From Setaria digitata (Eukaryota > Nematoda > Chromadorea > Rhabditida > Setariidae): a stretch of DNA of 64,000 bases. Positions 50,897 through 64,000 of the stretch are shown piece by piece. How positions within the stretch are numbered: position 1 is the stretch's first letter; each line of letters starts with the position of its first letter. Where the stretch lies: NCBI GenBank assembly GCA_003640385.1, contig RCAB01000196.1, forward strand, positions 42,881 through 106,880, written 5' to 3'. The notes beneath the pieces were generated by a model. It made no database searches, was not told where the DNA came from, and saw nothing but the letters and a program-made list of their open reading frames with translations. Made by a program: the position numbers and the translations under genes.

Positions 50897-52876
50897 AATA
50901 TATGTATAGCATCCTCATTTATGCTTCTGTTTTATAATTTGATTCTTTTTGAACTGAAGTTTTTCAGTAAAACGGAAAAACTTTCTGTTACAAAGCGTTG
51001 GTTCATTGAGAAATGCTTCTGACAGTATCACTAAACCCATAAAGATAATTTCACAAGAGAAATTCGTGGAAAGTGATTTATCTTAAATACGATTTGCCTA
51101 AGACTTTTTGTCTCACTACACTATACTGCCAAATTTCCTCAAAATTTGCTGAATTATGCAAAAAGTGCTGCTACCTAATATTTCGAAACTTCTTGCGTAT
51201 GTTAGGTTAATAACACGTAATATTTGATTTAGATTTTTAGTAAGCTTAAGCTATATTTTAGAGGAAAACCGAAGTGTAAATTGAAGATATGCCTGATTTT
51301 CCATAATATACTAATTTTGTTGAAATGCAATGAATTTGTCGTTTTTGCAGACTCATTTCCCTTTAATACATTACATTCCATAATTTTTGAAGTTTCTCTT
51401 CATCCATTTAGTAATGATTTCATTCTTTCTTTTCAGTTTCATTACAGCGTTAACGCAGCTGTTTTATTGCAGTTTTTGAATAAGAAATAATAGAAATTTG
51501 CACCTGACCAATAAATGAAAGTTTAATTTAGAAACAAATATTTACCGAATACCGAAATATTTGAACTTCTCCACCACTCTCATATTCCTCTCGTATCTAA
51601 AGTTTCTGTTGCATGTCGCTTCTTTCGTCGGTTATCTGTAGATCTTTGTCGCTAATTTCAGTGAAAAATCCTCCATAGGATTTTGTACATATGACTAAGG
51701 TGTCCGATTCGGTTTTTTTAAATCCATTCACTTGAAGAATACCTGCCGCCAGTTACCTTCCCTTCCTTTGTGAGAGCCAAGTTCACTTAATTTGAGTCTG
51801 CAGTCTTTTTAATCCCATTTTTTCTGTCCCTCATCTCCCAATCTTTTAACAGCTAGCAATCACAGTAATGTTCAGGGATATATCATTCTCACCTTCAGAA
51901 ATAGAAATTCTATTCTTAACCTGATCACATCAAACTTTTCTCGCTTTTATGATAGATAAGTTTGAAGACTTTTAAGCATATCCAGAGAAGCTCCGGTATT
52001 TTAAAGTCTACTCTGAAACTTGTATCAGGTGATCCAAGCATTTTTTCACTTCGATATTTTTTTCATTTCAGCCACAGATATGAAAAATAAGACAGCGTAG
52101 CATATCATCGTTAAATCCAACCTCAAAAAATACTGAAATTAGTTTTAGTAACGAAGCAGCTATTTTGAAAAACAACGGTGGAACAATTTCCATGAACTTA
52201 TGATAGTTGATCTCGAAAAAGTGCAAATTCTGCATATAGCAATCTCAATTTGGTTAATTTTAGCACTTTAAATAAATTTAACAAAAATAGTTGGTACTTC
52301 ATTCACAATATTAAATAAAGCTTAAAATACCCTTGTAAGTAAATCTGTTATAGTAATAAAAACACCAAAAGCAATTGCAGTTTAAAAAAATTATTCACCA
52401 TGCATCATTTTTTTTTTTTTGCAAAATTTTCAATAAATTCTAAAAAACATGAAACGAAAGCCAAGAATTAGGGTAGTAATAAATAATTTTATTCACTTAG
52501 CTATCCACTTTGTCAGCTTTTCCAACATAATCGGAAGTATAGATTTTTGAAATTCCAAATTTAAAAATTATTAATTTTTCCAATTCCGAAAACCTCAGTA
52601 TCGGGATTCGGTCAAAACTGCATTTTAAGCAAGTTAATAAAAATAGGAAAATCAGGAAAATTGGGACAAAATTTAAGCCAGATAAAAGGTTAGCTAAGTA
52701 GGAAAATGACATAATTATGATAAAATTAAACTTTAAACTTCGACTATTTCAAAATGGAGCAAGTTATTTGTTGTTACATTATGGTGAAAAGTTACGTGTT
52801 GTACAAAATATGAAGCAAAGAAATAAACGTGGAAAAGACCGGGAATGTTTGAGTTGTGAAGATTTTTGTAGAGCTC
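50897..52876. other. Intergenic between convergent genes
   Basis: 3' flanks of the Cys/Gln-rich gene (+) and the FN3 receptor gene (-). No convincing coding or RNA gene is seen. A TTTATT at 52488-52493 could be the minus-strand poly(A) signal of the receptor. Confidence 0.5.
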
Positions 52877-55800
52877 TCAGAATGATGATTTTGTGATGAT
52901 CGTTGAATTCTTTTCTTGAATTGTACTGTTACACATCGCTGGTATACTACCATTCCAAACAAATGGACGGAAATGTCGGGTTTTTCGGCGGTCATAACAG
53001 CGCTTCAATCTAGTGCAGTTCATGTAGATGATAACCACCAGTAAAAAGACCTAAAGAGAAGGATTGTTCCAGGCCAAGTGTACGCTATTTTGTCTATCCC
53101 TTCCATTCTCGTCTTCCTTTCGCAAAGTTCACATTTTTAAAGAAGTGTTGAGTTGTTCCGAATAACTCACCAATAGAACGATCAGAATTACTGGTATAAT
53201 GACGATTGCTACGCTGGTTATTTGCTTCTTCTCATTCGAAGCTACATTTTCCATAAAACCAAGTTCAAACTGAACATTATTCAGATAGAGCATCTGAAAT
53301 GAAGAATTTCGAAACGAGAAAATGTTATTAGCGAATCGATCATGTATATCAGAAAAAAGCATCATGATAATGTAACCTCATCCTTGGAAACTATTAGTGT
53401 TATTATTATAAAATATGAGTATTTAACCAAGAAATACGAAAAACAGTTATTAGAAAGATTAGTTTTAATTCTGTAAATGCTTAATTTGACAAGTGAGTAT
53501 GTTTAAAATGATTAGCACTTATCAATGTTATCATTCATTTCAATATTTACCGATTGTTTTGTGCTTTGAGACCAATCAATTGTGAAAGGATTTTTAATTT
53601 TAGAATTGGTGAATGCACAGATGCGTAAAGCGTACTGATAAATTATTGGATCAATAGTCTGATTTGTATAGAATGTGTATGGAACTGTTCGGAATAATCC
53701 ACTTTGTAAAATTTTCTGCAAATATCAGATTTTGAAATTGAAATGGGTAAATTCAAAGTAGAAATTTTTCTATTTGCAAAATAAATCTGAACATTTTTCA
53801 AAGAAATACTAAACACTAACATTAGTACGAATAATCACTTTATTGCTCTTTTCATTTTGCCCATCAAACATAACTCCATCGAATGAGGTTTGTCCATTTG
53901 TGATATATTTTACACGTCCAAATTCCAGAAATAATCGATCATAATCAGGATGAGTTTTGATTTCATCGTAAATCTGTGCACAAGCATCCACTTTTTTTTT
54001 CTTCTAGACTTTACAATACTGGAGGAAGGACCTAGTGCTACAAGTTGGCCAAATGAAAATTATAGATATGAAAAAGTAAACAACAGGAAGAGTTCGCTAT
54101 TTATTGAGCGAAAATTTGGATTAACTAATGAAATGTAAACGTTCTCTAGGCTGTTTCTGCGGTGACTCTTGCAGAATCCGACAAAGAAAAAGACTACAGC
54201 AAACTTTTTTGCTTTGAATGTGTAACGAGTGTATCCATGGATTCCAACTGGCTTTAACATCAACATTTGAGAAGCACATGAAGGCTGGCCCATGGCGAGA
54301 CTGTTGTAAGCATGCACCATTATCCATCAAAATGTGAGTTTTTCGAGGACAGTCACATCTTCCAATTATCATTTTTTTCACTTCCGAACTTGCACAATTA
54401 TACACTTATTTTGCAAGTTAGACTACCAGGAAGAAATGCTTTTTGATAAATTAAGAGTGGCGCTGATGTCTGTCCTTGATCAGGAATCTCTTTAAAATCT
54501 CCTCTTCAGGATAAGGGTCACTAAGCTTCTTCTTTCTCGTTTTTGACATGTTGACTAGAGTATGAGGTGTATACTTAAGTTGAACTGTCGTCAATCTTCT
54601 ACACTATTCAGCTTCTGTCTAGCATCTTAGAATACTAGATTAGTTTCTCTCAAAAATTAAAATAGACGATTTAATAAGGTTTTAAGCTTTATATGTTTTT
54701 GAAATAATGCGAAGTATTTGAAATAGTACAAATAAACGGATAATCATCCAAAGCACTCACTTTGTCTGATTGATGCAACCAAATTCGCAAATGACACCAT
54801 TAGAAAGAACGCATGAATTTAAATTAGACTGTAACTTTAAGTCATTTGTTGCCGTTACAATGTGAGGTATTTTGACAGTTGTTGTTACTCTGCAAATAGC
54901 AGAAAAGCACGAACTGTGCAGTCATTGGAAGTAAGAAAGATGACACCTGAATGATGACCTGTTGTATATCGTCTCGTTTTGAAGACAAAGGTAACCGTTA
55001 AGACTACACTTACCTGATCATCACTACTGAAACTGACGTCGTGGAAATAGTTTGCATTTTGCCCAATACATAATTATTCGATCCCACCGTTTGCTTTGTT
55101 TCGTTTATGCTATGCTTTGTGCTACTTGATAACTTGTCTCTCGTAGCCTCAGATGGCGGCATTTCTACATCAGGCTTTGCCCTATATTTTGGATATTTTA
55201 AAACTAAATTTCACATAAACCGAAATATAATAGTTTTTAAAGGATTATAGGTAATGGGACGTATGAAAATTTAGATGCTCTAGCTAAAGATCAAAAAAAG
55301 AACCTCAGACTGAATGCAATGTTTATCAGTTTCTAATCGAAGAAATTAGTACTCACAAAAACGTTTCCAATCCACTTGTCGAGTCACTTGATGGTTGTCG
55401 AATCGAAGTAACCAAACTTTCATGTATAGGCTTAAAAAGAAAGAATTTTGGAACATCAAAATTTTCAAAGTGAAGAACAGATTAAAAGATAAATTGTTTC
55501 GAAACTAAACCCCAATCGGTTGTCTGCTGGCCACATCCGTTTTTAGGCTCTTTTCTGATGAATCAATGAAAACATTTGACGGTAGCACTGTTAACTGATT
55601 TAGTAAAATGTCATCATCTGAAATTTGCAAAAAATAAAAAATTATCCACAATCTAATCACATGTATATCAGAAAAAAAATTCAAGTTGTTAAAGAAAAAA
55701 AGAGAAAAAAAAATTAATTTTTTTTCTTTCCTAAGAAAAATTGTAATTCGAAGACCTCCATAGACAATTAGCATTTTACAAAGTTAATACTAAATTTAAC

Positions 55801-58800
55801 ATGTTTTGAAAATTTACGAAAAAAATGAAATTTATTTTATTGAGTTTACTGTTCTATTTTGTTTTTTATGACATTTTATTGAATTTGTCTATTGTTATTT
55901 CATATTTATCGAAAGTTTATATGTCGTTAATCACGGCTTAAAATTATGTTCTGATTCGTTATGCAAAGATTTCTTAGATCTATTCAAATCACTGTAAAAT
56001 TGAGATAACATCAATTTTAAATTTCTGCTGGAATTGAATATTCTTTATAAATGTTATGAAAATTATTAAACATTCAGTACCAGTAATATTCATGACAGCT
56101 CCACCTAAAGTACAACCAATTCCACCTTTTGGATGACACCGACGCCCGAACAATAAAGGCCCTTCGATTTTGGTACATTCACCACAACGTCCGAATGATT
56201 CCACTGCTAAAATTATGCAGACATAAGGAACTTGCAAAAAAATCAAGCAAAATAGCTAAGAATTTATAAGAAATGGAATACAGAAGGACAAAATAAAATT
56301 GTGAACATTGAAAGAAGTGAAGGTCATTAGAGTTAGAAGGAGTTCTTCGATTTTATGAGAAGGTAATGTAAATTAGAGAAGTGATAGGTTACGAATTGCA
56401 AAGGTAATGTTATGTTCGAGAGTGAGAAGAATGTCCCGTAATAGTAATTGTGGCAGCGAATGGCTATTAAAGCAAAATTTGTGTCATAAGTCTGTGAGAA
56501 TTGAAAAAATGTTCGGGGAAAAAAGTATTAAATCGGTCTCTGATTAATTTAAAAATAAATCGCCTTCACCATTATTCAAATTAAATTGATGATAGTTTAA
56601 AATGATCAAGTTTTAGAAAAATTTAAATCCATTAATAACTAAATTAAATGAAATGAAAAATTAAACTGTTCGGTGGTTCATAATATAAGCAAAAAACTTA
56701 CGAAGTGTCCTACAAGAAGTGCATGTAAAAGGTATGACACGCATTAATTCGAATTTTGGTTTTTTTCGATGTTCATTGTAAACCCCACAAATTTGTATGC
56801 CGTAGTCGATGTCAGGATCTACTTGAAGTTGCAATTTTGTACTGTTACCAGTTGTTTTCAATTCATGTAGAGATGCGATCTTCCAATATGCAAGCGGTGG
56901 TATACCCTAAAAATATGCTTAATTTTATTTTTGAATTTTATGCAAGTGTATTCCTAAATTTTCAAGGATTGATCTTTTAATTCTTCATAACACTTTTCTT
57001 CTTTTTTAAATACTTTCCTCAATCTAGATTGAATCTTCATCTTAGTTATGAACTAGAGCCCGTGTACAATTCTCATCGGGAAATAAAACTTACTCTGCAT
57101 TATTTAAAATAAGATTCAATTATTTCTGAGATATTCCGGAAAGAACTAATAGACTTAACAGTGTTTTTGTTTAAATAATAACAAAACATTTGATAATCAT
57201 GGAAAGTAAGCAACTTAAAGACTTAGATTTATATACTAAATTTAACAAACATGCCTGCATTTCTGCTGGACCGTAACGAACATGATAGTAAAGTGGTATA
57301 CCGAAGCTGACTTGTGGTGACCACATAATTGTCGCATTGTTTCCGTCACCCCAAACATCGATGACATCAGTGCACTGTGGTGCTAATTCTACAAATTAAC
57401 TGCTTTTAGAACAAGCTTCTCTGCAAGGTTCTTGTTGATCAAAAAACTATTGTGATGAAATTTTGAATTGGAATTTATTTAAAGGATTAAGAACTAAACA
57501 AATCTGAGGAAATTTCAAATAATTATACTACCATGTCTGCATACGTCAACAGTGGTTAACTTTTCGCAGTCAAGCTCGAACGACTGCTGGATATTGAACG
57601 GTTCTAACCGAATGCACCGTGGTAGCATCTGCACCTCAGCCCAAACTCTACATTTTCGGTCTAATACTTCAGATGGTAATGATATTCGTAAACGACCACC
57701 ACCTTTATTTAATTCCTAAATATTTGCATGTAATCACTGAAGTTGAAATTGACCAAAATGTTTGGCTTAATTTAGTATCGAATTCAATCCATGCAACCCC
57801 AATGATTTATCACATTCTGGCATTTATTTTATTATGTTTTCATCTTATGCCTTAATTTTGAGGTTTGGAAAATCTTTTTCTGGTTAATCGAGCCAAAAAA
57901 TAGTTCAAACTATTTACTCGCCAAAGTAAACTAACAACAGATGGCGATGGTAGTTCAGCTTCTGGTGAATTGCATTGTACTGGATAAATTGCTGGTCCTT
58001 CATAGCCGTATATGTCCGCATCCGAATAACCATTTGGATTTTCCCAGGAGACATATACGACTACTGTGCGGTCCTCAGCATTATAAATCGGTGGAGCAGT
58101 CTGGATCTGGAATAAATAATCTTTGTCATCAAACAGACAAGACCTCATCCCAAGACGTTCTTACTGAATCTGATGAATCTGTTCGACTTATCAAGACACT
58201 AACAATTTCTGCGTTACATTCTGCACATGCAATTATCACTAATTCCTTCGAAAAATTGCGGTTGTTAATATCAGCCCATTATTTAAATTAATGCGTACTT
58301 TTATATTATTCAAATTATATATTCCTTCAAGGTAGAAAGTACAAACTGCTATTTCATTTGATCTTATCAAGGAGCACTGAGAAGTAACCTTATCGGGTGC
58401 TATAGCAAATACAGGTAAATCAACCGGTATAACCCGAGGTCGGTAAGTAGTCAACCAGCGGTCTTTACTATTCTTCCTCAAAATTGCAATCACTCGGAAC
58501 TGATAATCTCGACAGGGATCGTCGACTGTGAAGTTTACATCTGGTGATGAGTTAGCACCCTACAAACCACTGTTTCCATAAGTCCAAAACTGTAACTATT
58601 TCGGATAAAAAATTGCTGCAACTATAGAAAAAAGGATGCCTATGTTCATGAGTGCAAGTTCGCATAAGCGTAAGACCACGCATGTTTATAAAAGTGAATG
58701 AAAAAAGTAAGAGAGAAATTAAGCAGGTGTTGGCCAAAAGTTAGAATGAAGAAGTTCCCACATATAAATCTCTTCATCGATTTAGTTTGCACTTATTTAC

Positions 58801-61566
58801 ACAATTATTGTTTAATTTGCACAACACATCAGACATCAGAAAAGAAAATTGTTGCGATTGTTATTAATATTTTGATGGATATCTTTTAATGAAATTCGAA
58901 TAGTTGATTCGGATTAATTGAAATTTCTCAAATCGATGAATTTGAACAAATGGAAAGATAATATCTAACGGGAAATAGCCAATATGAAACTGGTTCTGAA
59001 AATCAAATTCCAGAAAACTTTTACCAAAAAGACGTACTATTAGTGAAAGGATTATAAATTGAAAGCAACCATGAACTTCCATATTTTTTGCAAATTGAAT
59101 TGTTTTCAATATTAACTCAGCTGAGGTAACCGGAAAGCAGAACTAACAGCAAAAATCCAGTCATCAGGTTCAGTACTAACTGTCGAATATTCAAAAATGT
59201 AAACAGCCGCATGGATACTGTCGTCATTCATTTGTATTCGAATGCTTCTTGAATTCAAATATGCTGTTTTCACCGGAAGTACAGCATTTGTCACACTGTC
59301 TACAACAATTACGAAAAAATGTTAAAATTACTTCAAAACGCACTTTGTACGAGAATTTTCAAACAGTTATAATTTTTAGCTTCGCACATTTTTGGAAGAA
59401 ATTTATCCAGAAGCACTTGATTTTGACAATAATTTTCAAATATATTGACCAGAAATTATAAAAGTTATTCAAAAAGCCTTGCTGAAATATGTTCTATTCT
59501 TCAAAAAAGGTTCTTAAAGACTATCTTGGCTAATAAAATTAGTAGTATACAATTAAAAAGAATTGTTCATTTCGAAAATTTTATTTCTCCGAACAAATTT
59601 AAGAGATTTAAGAGAAAAAATGATTTCACTCTTCTGTCTAAAAATATTGTAACCTATAAGTTCACTTTAGCAACATAACTTACTCTGAATAATACTTTCA
59701 TCAAAATTGCTCAAGCATGATTTCTGATTTGTTATCCCAGTGCAGTTGCACCATGATCCATTGATCGCCTGCAAATTTCATTGCTTGATTCAAAAATTTT
59801 AAAGCGAAACTTTTGATAATTACCACTTTTTTATGCATAAAATGGATTTACACTCTGTGTTCGATACTGAAAATATCATGATCGATGTTATACTTTTAAT
59901 ACACGTGCTTTTCGACTTTCGATGAGAAGCGATTGTTAGATTAATTATTTTCAAAAAATAATAATAATTAAATTTAACCCTTCTATTTCTACATTTGTAA
60001 ATAAAAAAGGCTGAAAACGGAAAAAATAATTAGTGAAATGCGCCGTATTTTCAAAAAGCACTATTCCTTATCAAATCAACAATCACTGTTGAATTATTTT
60101 TGAATATTCAGTATTTCCTGAAATGATTAAACTTCTTACACCTCTTCCATAAGCTCTTCAACGAAAGAATGAACAATTTCATGCTCGGATAATTCAAATT
60201 AGAGCAGTCATTATTCCATTTCTAATAATTACTTTAAATGTAAGTACAGGATTTATTTTTTTAGCATACAGTCGGCCGGAAAGACATAACTGATGCCGCA
60301 ATGAGTGGACTCAGTGATGAAAAAAAAGAAACGATCATAAGATTTAGAAAAACAAATCTTCGAAAGCTTTTTTGAAAATATTTTTCTTGCAAGGAAGCCT
60401 AACTTTGGCCAAGGATAAGCTGTTAATTTTAATGTAGGACATTACAAATAATTTCAATGCTTTACTGAATTTATTTATAGAAAGAAACACATTTAGTACT
60501 GCTATATTGTTTGAAAATAAGGCCCTTCAAGTTTAGTGAAGCCTGAAGGTTGTCTCCATCAAGTTGAAGAAAAATCAAATTCATTCAAAGAAGACAATAT
60601 AGGCAAGACTTAATATTTCTTCCGTGTTTTTTCTTTTTCTTTTCCTTGCTTTCAGTATTTGCTTAATGTAGTTAAATCGTTTATAAATGCAACTAAAATC
60701 TTCAGTTAAATTAATTTCATAGGATTTTATAATACGGTATCGACGAATTTTATTGAGAAACTGACATATCGTACTGTTAGGCATATTTTCTTCAAGCAAG
60801 AAACAGAAGAAAAATATTTACAAGTATATGATATTTGAATTCTTTTGATGAAAATTTTAAATCAAAATATATCATAAAGTAATTTCAGTTATTCTTCAAT
60901 GAAAATTAAAAAAATGTGTATTTTAATAAACAAAAAAATGAAATTTTGTCATAAAAAGCAAATTAATCAAAGTGAAGCAGTAGTGAAATGTCTTTAATCT
61001 TATTTTCAGCAACCGCTTTTATACTTTTATTTCAGGAAAGTGAAGAAAAGTGTACTTGTTAGTTAGTGCATAGCAAACTTACAACTGATTTATTCCCCAT
61101 GAACTTTCTACATTTCCAGGATAATGACGTTTCGACAATTACTATCAATCAGCTATATCACTAATGACTGGTTTTTATTTGCACTTTTTTGCTTAAAGTT
61201 AACATTTGAAATACTGCTTTCGAAATTAAGCTTTAAATTTGAAGTAAGGAAAATAAGATGAAATCTGAAGGTGGTATACTATCAGCACTGCTCATTAGAA
61301 ATGTCATCTTTTTACTTCTGTTATTAACTGAGATAGATCTTGTCAGTTATGCCAATCAATTTGGTTATTATTTCTTTGTTTGCCTTTTGTTTCTGCATTT
61401 ATTCTAAGTACGTAACAAAATAAAGGACGGTTAATAAATAACTGACCGGATTGGTACCAGTACTCAAGCACTTTGCATAGCAACTGATTAAACATTTGGC
61501 CTCTCGACTTGTAGCACCGTTCGTTAAAGCCAGGTATGTTAATAGCAGTAAGGCCCATAGCAACAT
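52877..61566 (-). CDS. Type I membrane protein with FN3-like and EGF-like modules
   Basis: Eighteen GT-AG exons give 872 residues: 61447-61566, 59684-59768, 59148-59299, 58389-58559, 57936-58106, 57532-57715, 57237-57388, 56702-56906, 56081-56206, 55511-55617, 55357-55430, 55014-55181, 54761-54889, 54259-54388, 53821-54003, 53551-53715, 53171-53293, 52877-53050. It has a signal peptide (MLLWALLLLTYLALTNG), a Cys-rich N-terminus (AKCLISCYAKCL, SWCNCTG), and fibronectin-III-like stretches (about 69-180, 180-295, 295-400; e.g. VVVYVSWENPNGY, ATIMWSPQVSFGIPLYY). A Cys module follows (FGRCGECTKIEGPLLFGRRC), then a Ser/Thr-rich stalk (about 456-600) and an EGF-like unit (about 595-650; VICEFGC, GRCDCPRK). 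One TM lies at about 799-826, with a basic 46-residue cytoplasmic tail. TTTCAG 18 nt before the ATG is a likely trans-splice site. It looks like an adhesion or guidance receptor. No family name could be given. Exon 3, 4 and 14 ends have alternative donors. Confidence 0.85.
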
Positions 61567-64000
61567 AATTTTATCCAAATTTGACTGAAAGTGACCGAAA
61601 TTGAAAGATGATTTGTACAATTAAAAGAAAATCTTTCGAATAAGTCATTTAAAAAGATACAAATTGTTGGCAACAAAGGGGTTTCCTATTAAAATCGTAG
61701 GTATAGGAGTGACGAGACGATAGGAGAGAGAGTGGAATGAAGAAAAAGGCAGGTAATAAACAACAGATACAGGTGAGCATTCAGTTACTTCCAATAATTC
61801 ATCTTTTTTTCCAGTAGACAAAGTTGGTTATTTTAATGCTTAATACAGTACTTTCTGTAAAGTCATTAAAGTGTAAATTAGAGTAATCATTAAGTTGAAT
61901 TTTCTTTTAAAATAATTTTGACGCTCCATGGAGCAACTCATAAATTACAAGTTGAATAAAATTCAAGATTTATTTAAAAGAGATATGAGCTGGAAGAATG
62001 CACAACAAACATGACAAAACCCAGTAGTATTTTCTATTTTCTTTTTAATATCTTTGGAAAGGAAGGTTTTCTTTTCAATAATTCAGAAAATTTATGTAAA
62101 ATTCAATACTAATTTGGTTTTTGTTTGCCATACGTGGAAAAAAGGTGGGGATTGCATGTTTCTTGGAAGTGACTTCTCTCATAATATTTAAAATATTCTG
62201 AAACGGAAAGTTAGTTCTAACCATGAATATTTTTAAAAATGCTGACTAAAAGTGATTGGGAATTTGAACAAATTATATTATTTAATTGGTTATTGCACAT
62301 AAATTCCGGAAAAAAGGGTGAGCGATTATCAAATGACGTAGCAAAAAACGTTTTGTTCAACAATTCCACAATACATTGCAACAGCTCATAGTTTTTTTGA
62401 TATATGAAACGATCTGACAGGAAATTAATGAAATTCTTTTAAATGATCAACTGCTCGTTAATAATATCGACGATGAAAATTACTGAAGATATAAACATTA
62501 TGTCAGGACGCGTCTTAGAGTTTTTATAGTTTCTTTATTTTAATATATTTAAAATCCGAATATGACTTTTAATCTTTACTAGCCTAAATTAAGATGAAGT
62601 GTGTTGTTAGCAAGTCGTGTTGTTCAAGATTCCCTTCACCTATTTGTTTTATTTTTATCACAAAAAAAAGAATGAAAAATAGTGTTTAAATAAATTAAAC
62701 CATTTTGAATAAGAAATTCATTTTTACGATAAAGGGAATTAAAAGTTTGTACTGTTTCACTAATATGTTAAAAATGACAGTATGTTGGAAATTGACTGCA
62801 AAAATTCAGAAGTTGTTTTTACTTTTATTGGGATTCCTTTAAAAATTAACTGAATTTATGCTTGTTAGATTTATTGATGGTAAAAGACAGATTATTTCCT
62901 TTATTTTGATCTCATTCTTTTGTCATTTGAATGCATGAACAATTTAATTTTCATTACTCTGGCACAAATGTCATCAGCTGTCAGCCATTCCAACATTTAA
63001 TTTGGATTAAAAGACAGTCGTACAAATGGATATGCCTTTCTCATTTTTATACGAAATAAAATATAATGGAACACAATGGGTACCGCTTTATATTTTACTT
63101 TCCCTTATATTCAGTTTTGAAAGATTAAAATATTTGTGGAGTTGTACAGACAGAAATTTTCAGATAAGTAATTGGTAAGTGCATTTGGAAATATTTAAAA
63201 ATAGGAGAACATGAGTGATTATTCTAAATAAATATACAACAGTCGCTGTTTCTTTGCTTCAAACTTAGTCACTATAATCACATAATAATAATGGTGATCA
63301 CAATTAACTGTTGCTTTAAGAGGCAAGCGACAAAATATGTAATTTCACTTAGATCAACTGATGTACCGTTGCTTTCAAGTAAAATCCCAGGACAGTTAAA
63401 AAAGAATAATGCCTGTAAAGATATGACAGCAAATCGTCAGTTCTTAATGGGTGATGAAACGAGGCGAAAAGTAGTAGCATTCGGCATTGAACTGAGTTTT
63501 TTAACGATCATGCAAAACATTTTATTTATAATCTTCAGATGTTACCATTTATGGTTAGCAACAAATACTTCAGTTAAGCAGCTTTTTTTTCTGTTCTTTG
63601 CACCCCAATAATGTAAAAACCCAAGAAATTATAATTCATTTGACCTGATTTCGTCTATTCGATCACAAATAAGGTGGGCAGTGGTGGTGCAAAGTGATAA
63701 AATGAATGAAAATAAATCTGTTCTTTCACAGTTTATTCCAGTCTTTTGGAATGGCTTAAGACTGTGTCATCGAAAATTTATTTAAGATGAAATTTTGAAG
63801 TTAAAAAAAATCCCCGGTAACAGGTGGTATAAACTACTTGAAATTGGTCAGCTGAATAATTAGTTCTGCTACAGGAACTTTCCGAGAAGGTGTTGATAAT
63901 GTTAGTAATGATGTGATAAATAAGGGATGAGATTAAATAAAACGAGAAAATAAACGGATAAAGTTTAATTGAATTGAGATTTAGGAGAAAGAAAAAGAAA
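61567..64000. other. No gene recognised
   Basis: Presumed promoter side of the FN3 receptor gene and beyond. A 106-codon plus ORF at 63291-63611 shows no recognised motif and no splice context. The rest is AT-rich. Confidence 0.45.

Noticed and set aside
52497..52712. 71-codon minus ORF with a hydrophobic start
   Set aside because: No splice or promoter context; composition like the surrounding AT-rich DNA.
54060..54258. Frame with VGIHGYTRYTFKAKKF as part of the FN3 receptor
   Set aside because: It is out of phase with the EGF-like exon. Using GAT|GTTAAA then TCTAG|AAG keeps the whole 872-codon frame.
1..64000. tRNA or rRNA genes
   Set aside because: I looked for T-arm-like GGTTCRANYCC blocks with pairing stems and found none I could support by eye. 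A covariance-model scan would be decisive.

Overview
This is a stretch of AT-rich animal nuclear DNA, almost certainly from a parasitic nematode. A spirurid or filarial-type worm fits best, but that level is inference. The evidence is many short GT-AG introns with TTTCAG/TTTTAG acceptors, likely trans-splice acceptors just upstream of several start codons, and nematode-type families: a Clc-like claudin, a CPG4-type cysteine protein and a PAR-motif ligand-gated channel. No bacterial, CRISPR or viral genes were recognised. Two isolated N bases at 42931 and 43119 mark contig joins.

Layout. Minus strand, 592-8763: a Cys-loop ligand-gated chloride-type channel, read almost completely in ten exons. 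8764-16531: no recognised gene, one 87-bp inverted-repeat element and one exon-like ORF. Minus strand, 16532-19043: a four-pass claudin/Clc-like protein of 244 residues. 19044-29435: a gene-poor stretch with a few orphan exon-like ORFs. Plus strand, 29436-40037: a tight row made of EDEM2-like mannosidase (588 aa), a 98-aa single-pass protein with a 4-nt first coding exon, and mitochondrial aspartyl-tRNA synthetase (611 aa). Their spacing suggests an operon. Plus strand, 42380-45066: a secreted CPG4-like protein (229 aa) with a likely GPI signal. Plus strand, 47130-50896: a secreted Cys/Gln-rich repeat protein (591 aa). Minus strand, 52877-61566: an 18-exon type I membrane protein with fibronectin-III-like and EGF-like modules (872 aa). 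61567-64000: nothing convincing.

Exon models were built by hand from splice sites, reading phase and family similarity. Six of the eight gene models (claudin, 98-aa protein, CPG4-like, Cys/Gln-rich, FN3 receptor, and EDEM2 under either splice choice) give a single open frame. The synthetase does so only if one non-GT-AG intron is accepted. The channel has one unresolved join and one apparent non-GT donor. EDEM2 has a competing canonical reading for its odd acceptor. The most interesting items are these non-canonical introns, the possible EDEM2/98-aa/DARS2 operon, the unnamed FN3/EGF receptor, the Cys/Gln-rich repeat protein with an alternative first exon, and a small hairpin inside an EDEM2 intron.

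The genes do not form one pathway. They cover neuromuscular signalling (channel), cell contact (claudin), ER glycoprotein quality control (EDEM2), mitochondrial translation (DARS2), secreted or surface cysteine-rich proteins, and a putative adhesion receptor.
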